In this document: positions 25,951 to 34,529 of the stretch, in pieces
Numbering within the stretch: position 1 is the stretch's first letter
How the letters are laid out: each line of letters begins with the position of its first letter
Assembly (NCBI GenBank): GCA_033283335.1
Contig: JAWMQP010000014.1
Coordinates: forward strand, 1-64,000
Direction of reading: 5' to 3'
DNA length: 64,000 nucleotides
Source of the DNA: Pseudomaricurvus sp033283335
Lineage (GTDB): Bacteria; Pseudomonadota; Gammaproteobacteria; Pseudomonadales; Cellvibrionaceae
Notes under the pieces: model-generated
What the model saw: only the letters and a program-made list of their open reading frames with translations
What the model was told of the DNA's origin: nothing
The model's database searches: none
Translations under genes and position numbers: made by a program

Positions 25951-26874
25951 TGAACAAACTACTACTATTTATTTTATTTAAAAAGTAAGAAAAAACAGTT
26001 ATTACGTACTCTCAAAGACAATTCTCAGATATTTCACATAGCTTTAGTAGTTAACCATGTAGTTAAAAACATAGTTGTAACAAGTTACTTACCTAAATAG
26101 CTGCACAATTATATTTAACTTGATTACCAGTTAAAGACTACTGAATTTTGATTTCTGTAAAATTTGAATATTAGATTACATGAATAACTCGCTTACGCGA
26201 GTAAATTTTCTGAATTTATTGGAGATGATTTTAAAAATTAAAGGCGTAGCATGAAGCGTAGCCTTTCCAGAAAATTAATAATTTCATTAAGAATGATATA
26301 TAATTTCGGGAAGCAGCGATCAAATATATGTATTAAATTTGATGTTATAAAAAAGTAATTAATTTAATGTTTGATAAGCATAACTATAAATGAAATTACT
26401 TTTGAATGATGGAGAGAATCAAGCATTAAAGATTAGTATCAAAAGTTATTGTTAAAGTGAGTTTTTGATCATCCTTAAATTCATTGGTATTGGAAACTTG
26501 TTTTTAGAGTTAATTTTTAAGTACGAGCTGAGGAATTATCTCAAATAAAATAAGGTAATATTTATATGAATAATAAAAAAGGATAAATTAATAAAAGCTC
26601 CAGAAAGCTCTATCGATCAGATTACCATTGAATTGAAAAATAGATTATTTAAATGTGTTTGGCAAAAATAATGAATTTTACTTCATTATCAAATAATGCC
26701 AGAATTTGGAATCATATTTATCGAAGATATTGACAACTAAATTGAGTATATAGATGCAATGCAAATTGCTATTTTCAGAGTACCAGAGAAGAGTTTTGCA
26801 ATAACACTTTAACTGAAGTTTATTAACCAAAAGGGGCTTTTAAAGCCCCTCAGTTTAGTTCTCATCAGTTTATA
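25951..26874. other. AT-rich non-coding region next to the origin
   Basis: No gene recognised. Contains a perfect hairpin ACTCGC-TTAC-GCGAGT at 26187-26202 and an imperfect one around 26244-26271 (AAAGGC...GCCTTT). It may include the remainder of the origin (DnaA or strand-opening sites); no DnaA box could be asserted. Confidence 0.5.
26832..26850 (-). terminator. Terminator of the H-NS-like gene
   Basis: AGGGGCTTT and AAAGCCCCT form a 9-bp stem with a one-base loop, followed on the minus strand by TTTTGG, 25 bp past the stop of the H-NS-like gene. Confidence 0.75.
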
Positions 26875-27216
26875 TTACTTCTTAACTAACTTCTCAACAC
26901 TACCACTTTCCACCGCTTCGGCGACCCAGAGAGGTCGTTTTCCACGAGTGCCAACCATATATTCTTCTTCACCGTTTGTGAGAATGGTGCCTGACGCAAG
27001 GTCAATTTTTGTACTTGGTTTAGAAGCTGATGATTTTTTAGTGCCTTTATTTTCAGCAAAACCAAGAATCTCTAATACTTCAGATCTGCTAAAATTAGAT
27101 TTCTCAATCAGCTGTTCAAAGTCTTGTTTAACCTTTTCTTTTTCTTCTTCTTTTGCAAGAGCAATTAGCTCCTCCAGTTCTGCCTGTTTTTTAAGCAAAT
27201 CATCTAACTTAGACAC
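26875..27216 (-). CDS. H-NS-like nucleoid protein
   Basis: 113 residues from a GTG at 27216, chosen because AGGAG lies 9 bases before it; the longer frame to 27279 has no ribosome site. The N-terminus is an H-NS-like oligomerisation coiled coil (LLKKQAELEELIALAKEEEK). The C-terminus GTRGKRPLWVAEAVESG resembles the H-NS DNA-binding loop (GRGRxPxWL). Plasmid-borne H-NS homologues typically silence the AT-rich DNA of their carrier; that is the likely role. Confidence 0.78.
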   Translation of the reverse strand: MSKLDDLLKKQAELEELIALAKEEEKEKVKQDFEQLIEKSNFSRSEVLEILGFAENKGTKKSSASKPSTKIDLASGTILTNGEEEYMVGTRGKRPLWVAEAVESGSVEKLVKK

Positions 27217-28323
27217 TAAAATAGGCTCCTTTAAATTAATCAAATTTTGAATTTTATATATCAAATTAAATTCAATCATTCAATATATATCTGGAATTTA
27301 TTTAAAATAAGTGGTTATGTATTTGTTGGCGATAAAAAATTACATATCTCAAATAATATTAATTATAAATATAAGAGAAGTGTAAAAAAAGAGGTCTTCA
27401 AATGGTCGACTAGTTGACTCAAAATATTCAACACAATATAGCTCATGCTAATTGATTCTGGCCTTTATATTGAATTAAGGGCAACGCCAACGTCATAATT
27501 TTTCCACCTTAGAATGTTTCTAAAGCGTTATGAGAACTTTCTGCATCTGCCAAAATTTATAAGAAAGTTAAGTTATATAAACCAGATATATTTATTGTTA
27601 TAAGAAATAGGAAATAGGGTGTAAGACGCGAAACATTTTTAGAGATAAATGGTATTTTTAACAAAATTAGGCCGCCTATTGAAGATGGAAAGAGTATTTA
27701 TATATCAAAAAATCCATTCAAAAAGTAACGCAAACAGTCAAGCCATTATCATCATGAATCTGATCCTGTTTTATTATTTTTCAAGACCTTAATTAGATAA
27801 TAAATAGTTTAAATGCCAAGATTGCTAATCCCTAAAAAACACAAAGGTATGCTTATTTAATTCTAAAATTGGAACCTAAAAAGATAGCATAAAGTTAAAT
27901 TTATATTAAAAACTTGAACGATTTTACCAGTGGTTTTAAATCCTTTTAAAGCGTTACACATTAAAAATTAGTGCCATGCGCATAAAAAATATAAATAAAT
28001 CGTGCGCACCAACAATTAAAGCGTTACACATTAAAATTCCCAACCTAAAAAATCCAGTAAATATAAAGGTTTTCAAATAAATTCAAATTATTTTCTATTT
28101 CAATCTTCACAAGTTAAAAAAATCTTATATATTTTAATTAGTAAAAACGAAAATACAGGCAAGGCATTTCTAAATATGCGCACGTTTCACTTAACTTTAT
28201 TTAGACCTTGTTTTTGATTCCAACCGTTGGTTGCTCCCGTTGGTCGTCAAAAAGATATAATTCCTGTTAGTCGTTTTTAAATAACAAACAACACAAGTAA
28301 GTATTTAAACAACAGAGGAGATA
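27217..28323. other. Non-coding region upstream of mobC, candidate oriT
   Basis: About 1.1 kb without a gene. AAAGCGTTACACATTAAAA occurs twice exactly 70 bp apart (27948-27966 and 28018-28036). TGCGCA occurs at about 27977, 28003 and 28176. Imperfect inverted repeats CCAACCGTTGG and CCGTTGG lie at about 28221-28242. Placement directly before mobC-relaxase makes this the most probable transfer origin, but the nic site cannot be fixed by eye. Confidence 0.45.
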
Positions 28324-28695
28324 ATGAAAACAACTATTAATTATTCAGTATCACAAGTTCAAAAGCACTTCATAGTCAAAAATGCGGAAAGACATAATTT
28401 AGCAATAAATAAGTATATAACCGCCTGTATATCTCATGCAGAGAAAAAAAATATCAATATCGATATGACGCTTAATCTTTATAAAAAACAAAAGTCAGCT
28501 GATAAATACTTTAAATCTCTTGAGAAAGAAGTAAACAAGCTAGGCGTTAATATTAATCAAATTGCTAAAGTAGCTAATCATAAAAGAGATATCAATCAAA
28601 ATAAAGTTATCGAAGCTTACAAAGAGACTAACAATACGCTTTTAAATGTGTATATGAAGTTAGTGGAAATTCAAGAAATAATTAATCGTAGTTAA
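28324..28695 (+). CDS. mobC: Mobilization protein MobC-like
   Basis: 123 residues. The C-terminal part GVNINQIAKVANHKRDINQ matches the MobC relaxosome family signature (GxNxNQIAxxxN). The N-terminal part would carry the DNA-binding ribbon-helix-helix. Good ribosome site AGGAG before the ATG. Lies 55 bp upstream of the relaxase gene; the protein assists melting of oriT for nicking. Confidence 0.85.
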   Translation: MKTTINYSVSQVQKHFIVKNAERHNLAINKYITACISHAEKKNINIDMTLNLYKKQKSADKYFKSLEKEVNKLGVNINQIAKVANHKRDINQNKVIEAYKETNNTLLNVYMKLVEIQEIINRS

Positions 28696-28750
28696 GCATT
28701 AACAACTGGTAAAAATTAGATGCTTTAATTGTATAAGGAGATAAAAAAAA

Positions 28751-30217
28751 GTGGTAAATATTATGTTGGCAGATTTAAATAAATTAGAGAGTAAAGACTA
28801 CAGCTCCGCTTTTAGATTAGTTAAATACATGTTGAGCTGCAAAGATGGACAAGAATACACATCAGACATTAAAGAAAGAGTGTTAAAATGTGGCTCTTAT
28901 TTAATGATGCCAATACCATACGAATTATCTGACGATTCTATTAAGCACTATGCAAACTACGCTAAAAAGCAATTCCAGAGCTATTCCCAGTTACCAAAGA
29001 ATGAGCCTAAACACTTTCTATTGCACGAGAAACTTAATTTTAATCCTGACGATACAGATATGCTTCTAGAGCGGTTGGATAAGAATGATGACGCTTTATT
29101 CGATCTATTAACTCAGATTAACGAAGAGTTCGTAAAAGAAGTCTATGGGGAAAATAGGGCTTATATATATGCTCTCCACGGTGATACAAACCACCTTCAT
29201 TTTCACAATGCGATTAGTACCGTATGCAGAGAAACAAATAAGATCTATAGCCGCACGAATGAGTATTTATTCAGGATGGAAGTCTGCGAAAAGCTAGAGA
29301 AAAAGTATGGTTTGAAGTTAACTCCAAATAGAGAGTTGGTACATGATAAAGACCGCTATAAAACATCTAAAGCTGAGAAGCGTATGAATGATAAAGGTGT
29401 ATTATCAGCCAAGCAAAAGATGCAAAATAAATTCAAAGAAATCGAAAAGAAAAATTTCGAAACCTTCAAAGATTTTGTGGAATTCTTAATTACAGAACTC
29501 AATATATTTCCAATTGTTAAATTAAAATCTGGATCTTATTCGGAAATTCAGGGGATTAGCTTTGAAGACTATAATACTGGTGAAAGATTTAAAGGGGCTG
29601 AAATAAGCAAAAAATGGACATTTAATAGAATACAGTCGAAATATAAATATTCAGAAAAGAAAGATCTCCATTTTTTGAAGAGATTTTTAAAAGTAGATAC
29701 TTCGGCAATAATAGTTTCAACTGATAATAAACCAACTTATTTATTTAAAGATACCGCTAAGTTTCAACCCAGAACATCTTTAAAAACTAAATTTGAGATT
29801 CTATCAGATAATAGAATTTATGAGCTGTATAGAGGCTTAGATATTGAAGATGATGCTCAAGTTTATGTATTTAAGAGTTCTCAAAATTTAGCTTTCAAGC
29901 ATAACTCAGAAAGCTCTATTACTACTATGTATAACAATTCTAACTTATCTATTAAGGCCGCATTACAGTTATATAATGAGAATAGAAATAAGCAGAATAA
30001 AGAAGTTTATGAAGTTAAAACGAAAAGCAGTAGTAATCACTTTAGAAAAAAAATGTGGATACAAAATGAGCTTCTTAAATACACAAATACTAATCATAAC
30101 GTCATATTTACAGGGTATAACCCGACTCAGAAAGATCTTGAGTATTTAAGAGAGTTAAAAATGGAACATGAAGTATTATTCAAAAATGAGAAAAATAAAA
30201 TTAAATTGAAGGTTTGA
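28751..30217 (+). CDS. mobA: HUH relaxase (MobA-like)
   Basis: 488 residues. The metal-binding three-His motif lies in HGDTNHLHFH (H143, H148, H150, H152). The catalytic tyrosine should be in the N-terminal third (candidates Y50 or Y57). The C-terminal region is lysine-rich and not recognised. The start is a GTG at 28751, with AAGGAG nine bases before it; the ATG at 28763 is too far from that site. The protein nicks oriT and leads the strand during conjugative mobilization. Confidence 0.85.
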   Translation: MVNIMLADLNKLESKDYSSAFRLVKYMLSCKDGQEYTSDIKERVLKCGSYLMMPIPYELSDDSIKHYANYAKKQFQSYSQLPKNEPKHFLLHEKLNFNPDDTDMLLERLDKNDDALFDLLTQINEEFVKEVYGENRAYIYALHGDTNHLHFHNAISTVCRETNKIYSRTNEYLFRMEVCEKLEKKYGLKLTPNRELVHDKDRYKTSKAEKRMNDKGVLSAKQKMQNKFKEIEKKNFETFKDFVEFLITELNIFPIVKLKSGSYSEIQGISFEDYNTGERFKGAEISKKWTFNRIQSKYKYSEKKDLHFLKRFLKVDTSAIIVSTDNKPTYLFKDTAKFQPRTSLKTKFEILSDNRIYELYRGLDIEDDAQVYVFKSSQNLAFKHNSESSITTMYNNSNLSIKAALQLYNENRNKQNKEVYEVKTKSSSNHFRKKMWIQNELLKYTNTNHNVIFTGYNPTQKDLEYLRELKMEHEVLFKNEKNKIKLKV

Positions 30218-30337
30218 TGATATTGTTTTGTCCGTTATTTTTATTAAATTTTATGCGGACGGCCTTAATTGTAAAAAATTAGATCTGAACAGACAAAATG
30301 AAAAGTTGTATTGAAATATAATCTGACAGAAAAATCA

Positions 30338-30408
30338 TGCCATTAACGGATGGAGGGAAGTCCAATATCACCATAGAGGGTGTCTACAATTGGAGGGTAA
30401 CTCGGCGA
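30338..30408 (-). repeat. Repeat A', downstream flank of right cassette array
   Basis: Second copy of the segment at 10505-10575; similarity begins directly after the GTTAGGT box of the last attC. The DNA between the relaxase stop and this point (30218-30337) holds no gene. Confidence 0.75.
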
Positions 30409-30527
30409 CCTAACACTCCAAACACCGGGCTGCGGAATGGAGAAATTTTTGTGGTATAAAGAAACATAGCGACACCACAAATAATTGTGCAACGTAGCTG
30501 GCTTCGCATGCATTGGATTTTTATACA
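30408..30527 (-). repeat. attC site, long
   Basis: On the minus strand it starts GTATAAAAATCCAATGC (TAA is the stop of the upstream gene) and ends GGTGTTTGGAGTGTTAGGT. The two ends are imperfect inverted copies, and a 7-bp stem TTGTGGT/ACCACAA lies in the middle. About 120 bp; GTTAGGT fits GTTRRRY. Confidence 0.7.
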
Positions 30528-31012
30528 ATGACCTTGCCAAGATCTTGCCTCGCACAGGTCAAAACGGATTCACGTACTTTCACCATAGTTTCTATAAGAT
30601 TACCGCTAGAGATACTTTTTTTACCTGCGTCAATTGCGTTCGAATCAGTGCCTACAAAACATGATAATGCTTCGTTATAGTCCTTTAGAGCTTCGCAAAT
30701 TTTTGTCCTCACGCCCTCCGAACAGTAAATGGTTAAGGAAGTCATCCAAGCTTGAGCTTCGCTAACATCATTAAACCATAAAGATGTATCGTCAATAGAT
30801 AGAATTGCTTTCCCATTGGCTGTTATCTGAGAACGTCGATTAACAACCTTTGATAAATAACGCAGTGTATTCGAGTATGTATCTTCCTTTTTGTCGAGCA
30901 ACCAACTCCTTTGGTCTCTGCGGGACTGCATATACTGACCGATGACAGTCCCGGCCATGCCAGCAAGAGCGCCAATCCCTGCACCTATTAGTCCTGCTAT
31001 TGATGAATCCAA
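30521..31012 (-). CDS. Cassette-encoded membrane-anchored protein
   Basis: 163 residues. One glycine-rich N-terminal membrane helix (AGLIGAGIGALAGMAGTVIG) is followed by an alpha-helical cytoplasmic domain with two cysteines. Last gene of the right array, bracketed by two attC sites. The same N-terminal style is common among cassette hypotheticals; function unknown. Confidence 0.7.
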   Translation of the reverse strand: MDSSIAGLIGAGIGALAGMAGTVIGQYMQSRRDQRSWLLDKKEDTYSNTLRYLSKVVNRRSQITANGKAILSIDDTSLWFNDVSEAQAWMTSLTIYCSEGVRTKICEALKDYNEALSCFVGTDSNAIDAGKKSISSGNLIETMVKVRESVLTCARQDLGKVIV

Positions 31013-31046
31013 GCGATATCTCCAGATAGATTTTTGTATAATGTCG

Positions 31047-31110
31047 CTATAACTGGCACAGATTTTCTGCGCCCAGCGCTCAAGGCGCGAAGTTAATGGC
31101 CTTGTTATTC
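31047..31110 (-). repeat. attC site
   Basis: On the minus strand GAATAACAAGGCC opens and GCCAGTTATAG closes a 64-bp palindrome-like segment with the central GCGCCTTGAGCGCTGGGCGC. It lies between the lipoprotein gene and the following cassette gene. Confidence 0.75.
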
Positions 31111-31112
31111 AT

Positions 31113-31489
31113 TTAATTTTGCGCGTCTTTCAAAAGAGACTGTCTAGTCTTTCTGTAATTGGCGTCGGCCTTTTCCACAGCGTATTGATACTGTTCAAAA
31201 CTAATATCGCCTGCAGTAAAAAACGACAAGCTGAAGTGAGGTTTTGAGAATATATGCCAGCCTCTTGATCTACTTCTATTAGCTTTTCTTCTGAAATTTT
31301 TCCTTCTGCTTTTAACTCTTCTGCATAGGATATGAGCCCTTCGATGTTTTTATTAGTTTGTTCATAACCATCGCAACCATCTGGATGAAAGCCACCAACC
31401 CTATGGTTTGCTATTGACATTGATCCACCGCCGCACGCCTGTAATACAGATAATGAAGAAATAACAAATACTAATTTTAGTTTATTCAT
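31113..31489 (-). pseudogene. Cassette lipoprotein gene, frameshifted in an A/T run
   Basis: The open frame (119 residues, 31130-31489) starts with a lipoprotein signal (VISSLSVLQACGGG). At six consecutive T on the minus strand (about 31228) the frame changes. One extra T would give TSACRFFTAGDISFEQYQYA and continue VEKADANYRKTRQSLLKDAQ to a TAA at 31113-31115, exactly at the attC start. The restored frame is the natural one. Either a real inactivating deletion or a homopolymer base-calling error. Function unknown. Confidence 0.7.
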
Positions 31490-31518
31490 CCGTATTCTCC
31501 GTTTTTATGCATAACTCT

Positions 31519-32244
31519 TTATTCAGAATCCGATTTATCAGTCAACTGGACTAACTTGTTAGGCATTGATGATCGGACAGCTGTAGCCAACTCTAAAAGT
31601 GAGAGATTTAACTTATTCCAGTATTTTGAATCACCCTCATCATCCTGAGGCTGTGCATATAACTTTTTACGGAAATCTATCATTGCTTTGCTAACTGACT
31701 CACTTTCACCCGCTAGAGGAAGCTCGGCCCAATAAAGCTGTTCGAACCGTTGTTTTGCTTTTTTCCTATCTTCAGAAGTTAAGCTTTCATTTATAGATAG
31801 TTTTGAAGCTACCTTTAAAGTTTCTCGGTATAGTGCATCCAACTCGGCATATTTATTTATGTATTCAATTTGATTATGGGAGAATGATTTTATTCTAGAA
31901 TCGTTCGAATACTGCATAAGAAACTGGATTTTCCTTCTCCATACTTCAGGTTTTTCAGACTCCATTGCACCCAAATATGACATTAGTAACTCACGCTCAT
32001 TCTGTGATTGAGCGCGATATTGTTCAAGCTTTAGCTTCCCAATATCTATAACCCAGAATGACGCAACTGCTCCAAGTGAGATAAAAAACCATTTAACCAA
32101 CTCCATTCGGTGCTTTGTTTTTTCTAATGATATTTTTTCTAACTCCAGTTTATGTTCTAATTCATTCACAGTTCTAACCTGTTTTATTATATGGACACTA
32201 TTGAGACGACGGTCAATTGATGCATTGGTCAGGAGCGTTTTCAC
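31519..32244 (-). CDS. Cassette membrane-anchored coiled-coil protein
   Basis: 241 residues. An N-terminal charged coiled coil (about 22-48) is followed by one membrane helix (LVKWFFISLGAVASFWVI, about 49-66) and then a long helical domain. The start lies within the end of the upstream lipoprotein gene (32-bp overlap), so the two are coupled and belong to one cassette together with the next lipoprotein gene 29 bp downstream. Not recognised. Confidence 0.7.
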   Translation of the reverse strand: MKTLLTNASIDRRLNSVHIIKQVRTVNELEHKLELEKISLEKTKHRMELVKWFFISLGAVASFWVIDIGKLKLEQYRAQSQNERELLMSYLGAMESEKPEVWRRKIQFLMQYSNDSRIKSFSHNQIEYINKYAELDALYRETLKVASKLSINESLTSEDRKKAKQRFEQLYWAELPLAGESESVSKAMIDFRKKLYAQPQDDEGDSKYWNKLNLSLLELATAVRSSMPNKLVQLTDKSDSE

Positions 32245-32443
32245 AAATTAGTGAAAAATATTTGAGGCATGAAGCTGAAACATACTCATATAAAATTTCA
32301 CAGCCAGATCTATCTGATTTAAATTCAGCGCAGCCACCAGAACATCTTGCCTCAAGCCCAACTTTAGAAGAGCCTCCATGCCCTACTGCTGTGCAACCAG
32401 TAAGAGCTAGAAGTATTAAAATGATAGCACTGATGCACTTCAA
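32213..32443 (-). CDS. Small cassette lipoprotein
   Basis: 76 residues. Signal peptide with lipobox LALTGC (Cys 17), followed by a cysteine-rich region (C34, C38, C48, C59, C67, C74) that would be oxidised in the periplasm. First gene after the attC at 32464. Function unknown. Confidence 0.7.
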   Translation of the reverse strand: MKCISAIILILLALTGCTAVGHGGSSKVGLEARCSGGCAEFKSDRSGCEILYEYVSASCLKYFSLICENAPDQCIN

Positions 32444-32463
32444 CTCACCTTTCTCCTTTAGAT

Positions 32464-32526
32464 GCCTAACACTCGGCTAAAGCGCCGCGTAAGCGGTCGC
32501 TTTTGAGTCGTCTGTATGGTTAGTTG
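32464..32526 (-). repeat. attC site
   Basis: On the minus strand AACAACTAACC opens (TAA is the stop of the restored upstream gene) and GAGTGTTAGGC closes. The core AAAGCGACCGC-TTAC-GCGGCGCTTT is an almost perfect stem with one extrahelical base, the hallmark of a folded attC. GTTAGGC fits GTTRRRY exactly. Confidence 0.88.
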
Positions 32527-33277
32527 TTAACATACGTTTCTTTGTATTGGTTTTGTTTGGTCGTAATAGTTACAGTGGCTTCTGTAAATTTCCCTAGCCC
32601 CTCTCGACTTATCAAAGCCGTGACCACTTCTCCAGCGTCAAAATCGTTACATGTAATAGAAAATGTTGACTCATTAATTTTGGCGATATTACATTTTTTC
32701 GCATTTTATCTTGAGAAATGAACAATGTAGCTCCTTTGATATATTTTCCTTCTTTATGGTATTTCGTTTTAACTTTCCCAACCACGCGATCTATCGCAAC
32801 GGGGCCGCTATTAAACACACTCATTAGAAAGGTTGATTTGAAGGATTCTTTTCCGTTAAAAGAAAATCTTCCCCAGCCATAATCTCCTTCAATTGATAGT
32901 TCTTCACCAACTTTCTGTTTTGGCTGATATCTTTCTCTTAATGAGTCTAACTCCTCTCTAATACATTTCCGTCGACTTGTATTCTCCGAGGACTGATGTT
33001 CTTTCAAGACCCGCTGACGCCCTTCCCATTCCTCTTTCGTATAAACGAAAGTTCCATCTAGACCTCCCCCTTTCTTTCCAAAGAGGCTAACCTCAAAATT
33101 TCCATTTGCGTTAACTTTTATAGAGAAATCTTTTCCTTCTATAAATTCAGTATCACATCTCGATTTCGCTATCTCCGTGAGCTTTTCTTCATGACGAATT
33201 TCTTCTTCCGTGAAAGCGCTCGCATTTGTAGCAACAAACAATAAGCTGAAAAAAAGATGGATCAATTTATGAATCAT
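32520..33277 (-). pseudogene. Cassette exported-protein gene, frameshifted in an A-run
   Basis: The open frame (221 residues, 32612-33277) begins with a signal peptide (cleavage near NASA/FTEEE) and reads well to about residue 197. At six A on the minus strand (about 32697) the frame changes. One extra A gives KCNIAKINESTFSITCNDFD and continues AGEVVTALISREGLGKFTEA to a TAA at 32520-32522 inside the attC start box. The restored protein of about 252 residues is periplasmic. Same kind of lesion as in the lipoprotein gene at 31113-31489. Confidence 0.7.
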
Positions 33278-33304
33278 TTATACCTCCCGAATTGTTTTTG
33301 AAGC

Positions 33305-33670
33305 TTAACAGTCAATTCAATAGCTTGAGGCTTTATAAAACCTTGGCTTGTTATCTTGGCAGGGAACTTCTGGATTTGAGAAATCTGCTTACAGATCAGC
33401 AGCATAGTACTCGAACGAGCGGGAGTGCTCTGAGATAGGACGCCAATACCATGCGCAATATCAAAATCCCTTTACAGAGATATTAGACTCGATTCTTTAG
33501 CAATCAAGCACTTGATAGTTATTTCAGAATTATAGAGCCACAGGCTGGCTGAACACGGGGCTATGTGATCCAGCCTACACATTGAAAACGGCTTTGGGTC
33601 AAAAGTGTCAGGGTAGATCTAACCTGAGTACTTCTAATTGCCAGTACAGATCTAAGTTTTTACACCTTAA
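33305..33670 (-). repeat. Repeat B', attI-like upstream flank of right array
   Basis: Second copy of 12136-12505. Both read AACAAGCCAAG and end in GACTGTTAA/ACTGTTAA at the cassette junction. Long identical blocks include ATATCAAAATCCCTTTACAG and AGTTATTTCAGAATTATAGA. It is not followed by any integrase gene on the other side; 33671-33773 is non-coding. Confidence 0.75.
33480..33507 (-). promoter_or_regulatory. Conserved Pc-like promoter, right array
   Basis: TTGATT-16 bases-TAATAT on the minus strand, reading into the right array; same hexamers and spacing as at 12313-12340 despite a changed spacer. Confidence 0.55.
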
Positions 33671-33773
33671 TTTTTAATAATATCTCACCGCCTAAATGGT
33701 CAGCGCTAACGCGATAAGGGTGTTTCGTTATGTTCGGTAGCCTCGCTTCAGGGGTACTGTTACCCCACCCCCT

Positions 33774-34079
33774 TTACTCTTCCAATCTACACAGATAGTC
33801 ATTAGTCTCTTTTAAGATTTCTTTAATTTGAGCCATATTTTTATCAGATATATATAGACTTCTTTCTTTTTTACAAGTAATTGTGTATCCATCAAACAAA
33901 TCGAAATTTTCCAGCTCATATTTATCTGAGTAAATAAAGTGGTAAGGTGTTGTAGTTATATACTCTTTAATCTCACCCTTTTTAATAGCTTCTTTAGCTA
34001 CATTAATAAATCTACTCAGCAGCTCATCATTTTCTCTTTTAATGATCTGCTGTATTTTTTCTTGAAGCTTATTACTCAT
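33774..34079 (-). CDS. Hypothetical protein
   Basis: 101 residues, charged, mostly helical with a short central beta part (YHFIYSDKYELENFDLFDGY). Its ATG overlaps the stop of the upstream 57-codon gene as ATGA, so the two are coupled. Not recognised; a small two-gene unit close to the element end could be a maintenance module, but no family signature supports that. Confidence 0.55.
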   Translation of the reverse strand: MSNKLQEKIQQIIKRENDELLSRFINVAKEAIKKGEIKEYITTTPYHFIYSDKYELENFDLFDGYTITCKKERSLYISDKNMAQIKEILKETNDYLCRLEE

Positions 34080-34249
34080 ACAATCATCACTAATTCTCTA
34101 GGTGTATATTCACGCTCAAAACAAGGGGGTCTGGGTAAATACCCCATTTTTAATATCTCATCGTCTGATATCTCAGACTGATAAATGTCGTAAAGCTGAT
34201 CTACATTTAAGTCATTTAAAAACATTAATTTAATGGCTATCAATAACAT
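34076..34249 (-). CDS. Small hypothetical protein
   Basis: 57 residues, short hydrophobic start then an acidic stretch (YDIYQSEISDDEILKMGYLP). ATGA overlap with the next gene supports it as coding. An internal Met at residue 9 is an alternative start. Not recognised. Confidence 0.5.
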   Translation of the reverse strand: MLLIAIKLMFLNDLNVDQLYDIYQSEISDDEILKMGYLPRPPCFEREYTPRELVMIV

Positions 34250-34310
34250 ATCCAATTGCTTAATCCATTAGGGTTTTAATTACTACTAATCAGACACGAT
34301 TTTTAAGCAT

Positions 34311-34347
34311 AAAAAAACCCCCAGTGGATCTCTCCAAAGGGGGTCTT
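34311..34347 (-). terminator. Terminator of the element-borne tRNA-Leu
   Basis: On the minus strand GACCCCC...GGGGGT followed by seven T, 8 bp past the tRNA 3' end. Confidence 0.8.
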
Positions 34348-34354
34348 CTATATG

Positions 34355-34439
34355 TGGTAGCTGAGGCCGGAATCGAACCGGCACGCCCGAAGGCACAGGA
34401 TTTTGAATCCAGCGCGTCTACCAATTCCGCCACTCAGCC
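34355..34439 (-). tRNA. tRNA-Leu(CAA) carried by the element
   Basis: 85 nt on the minus strand. Acceptor GGCTGAG/CTCAGCT (G1-U72 wobble), D-arm GCGGAATTGGTAGACGC, anticodon loop TTCAAAA (anticodon CAA, reads UUG). Long variable arm GCC-TTCG-GGC, T-arm GCCGG-TTCGATT-CCGGC, encoded ACCA. The anticodon stem CTGGA/TCCTG has one T-T mismatch (28-42). Complete and self-consistent, 91 bp inside attR. It lies downstream of the promoter and 5' half of the destroyed native gene, so it could be transcribed from the native promoter. Confidence 0.92.
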
Positions 34440-34445
34440 AAAATC

Positions 34446-34456
34446 TTTGTTAGATA
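34446..34456 (+). promoter_or_regulatory. Candidate integrase arm-binding site, right end
   Basis: TTTGTTAGATA, identical to 8685-8695. It lies between the element-borne tRNA and attR. Confidence 0.45.
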
Positions 34457-34529
34457 CATTTAGATAAAATACCAGTATCTATTATGCCTTAAGTCATTGA
34501 AATTATTCAAGAAACTCATAACCGCTATC

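Noticed and set aside
34398..34407. att core inside the intact element tRNA as the true right boundary
   Set aside because: The native 5' half that pairs with the left 3' half begins at 34530, so the boundary must be there; the third core copy reflects tRNA conservation.
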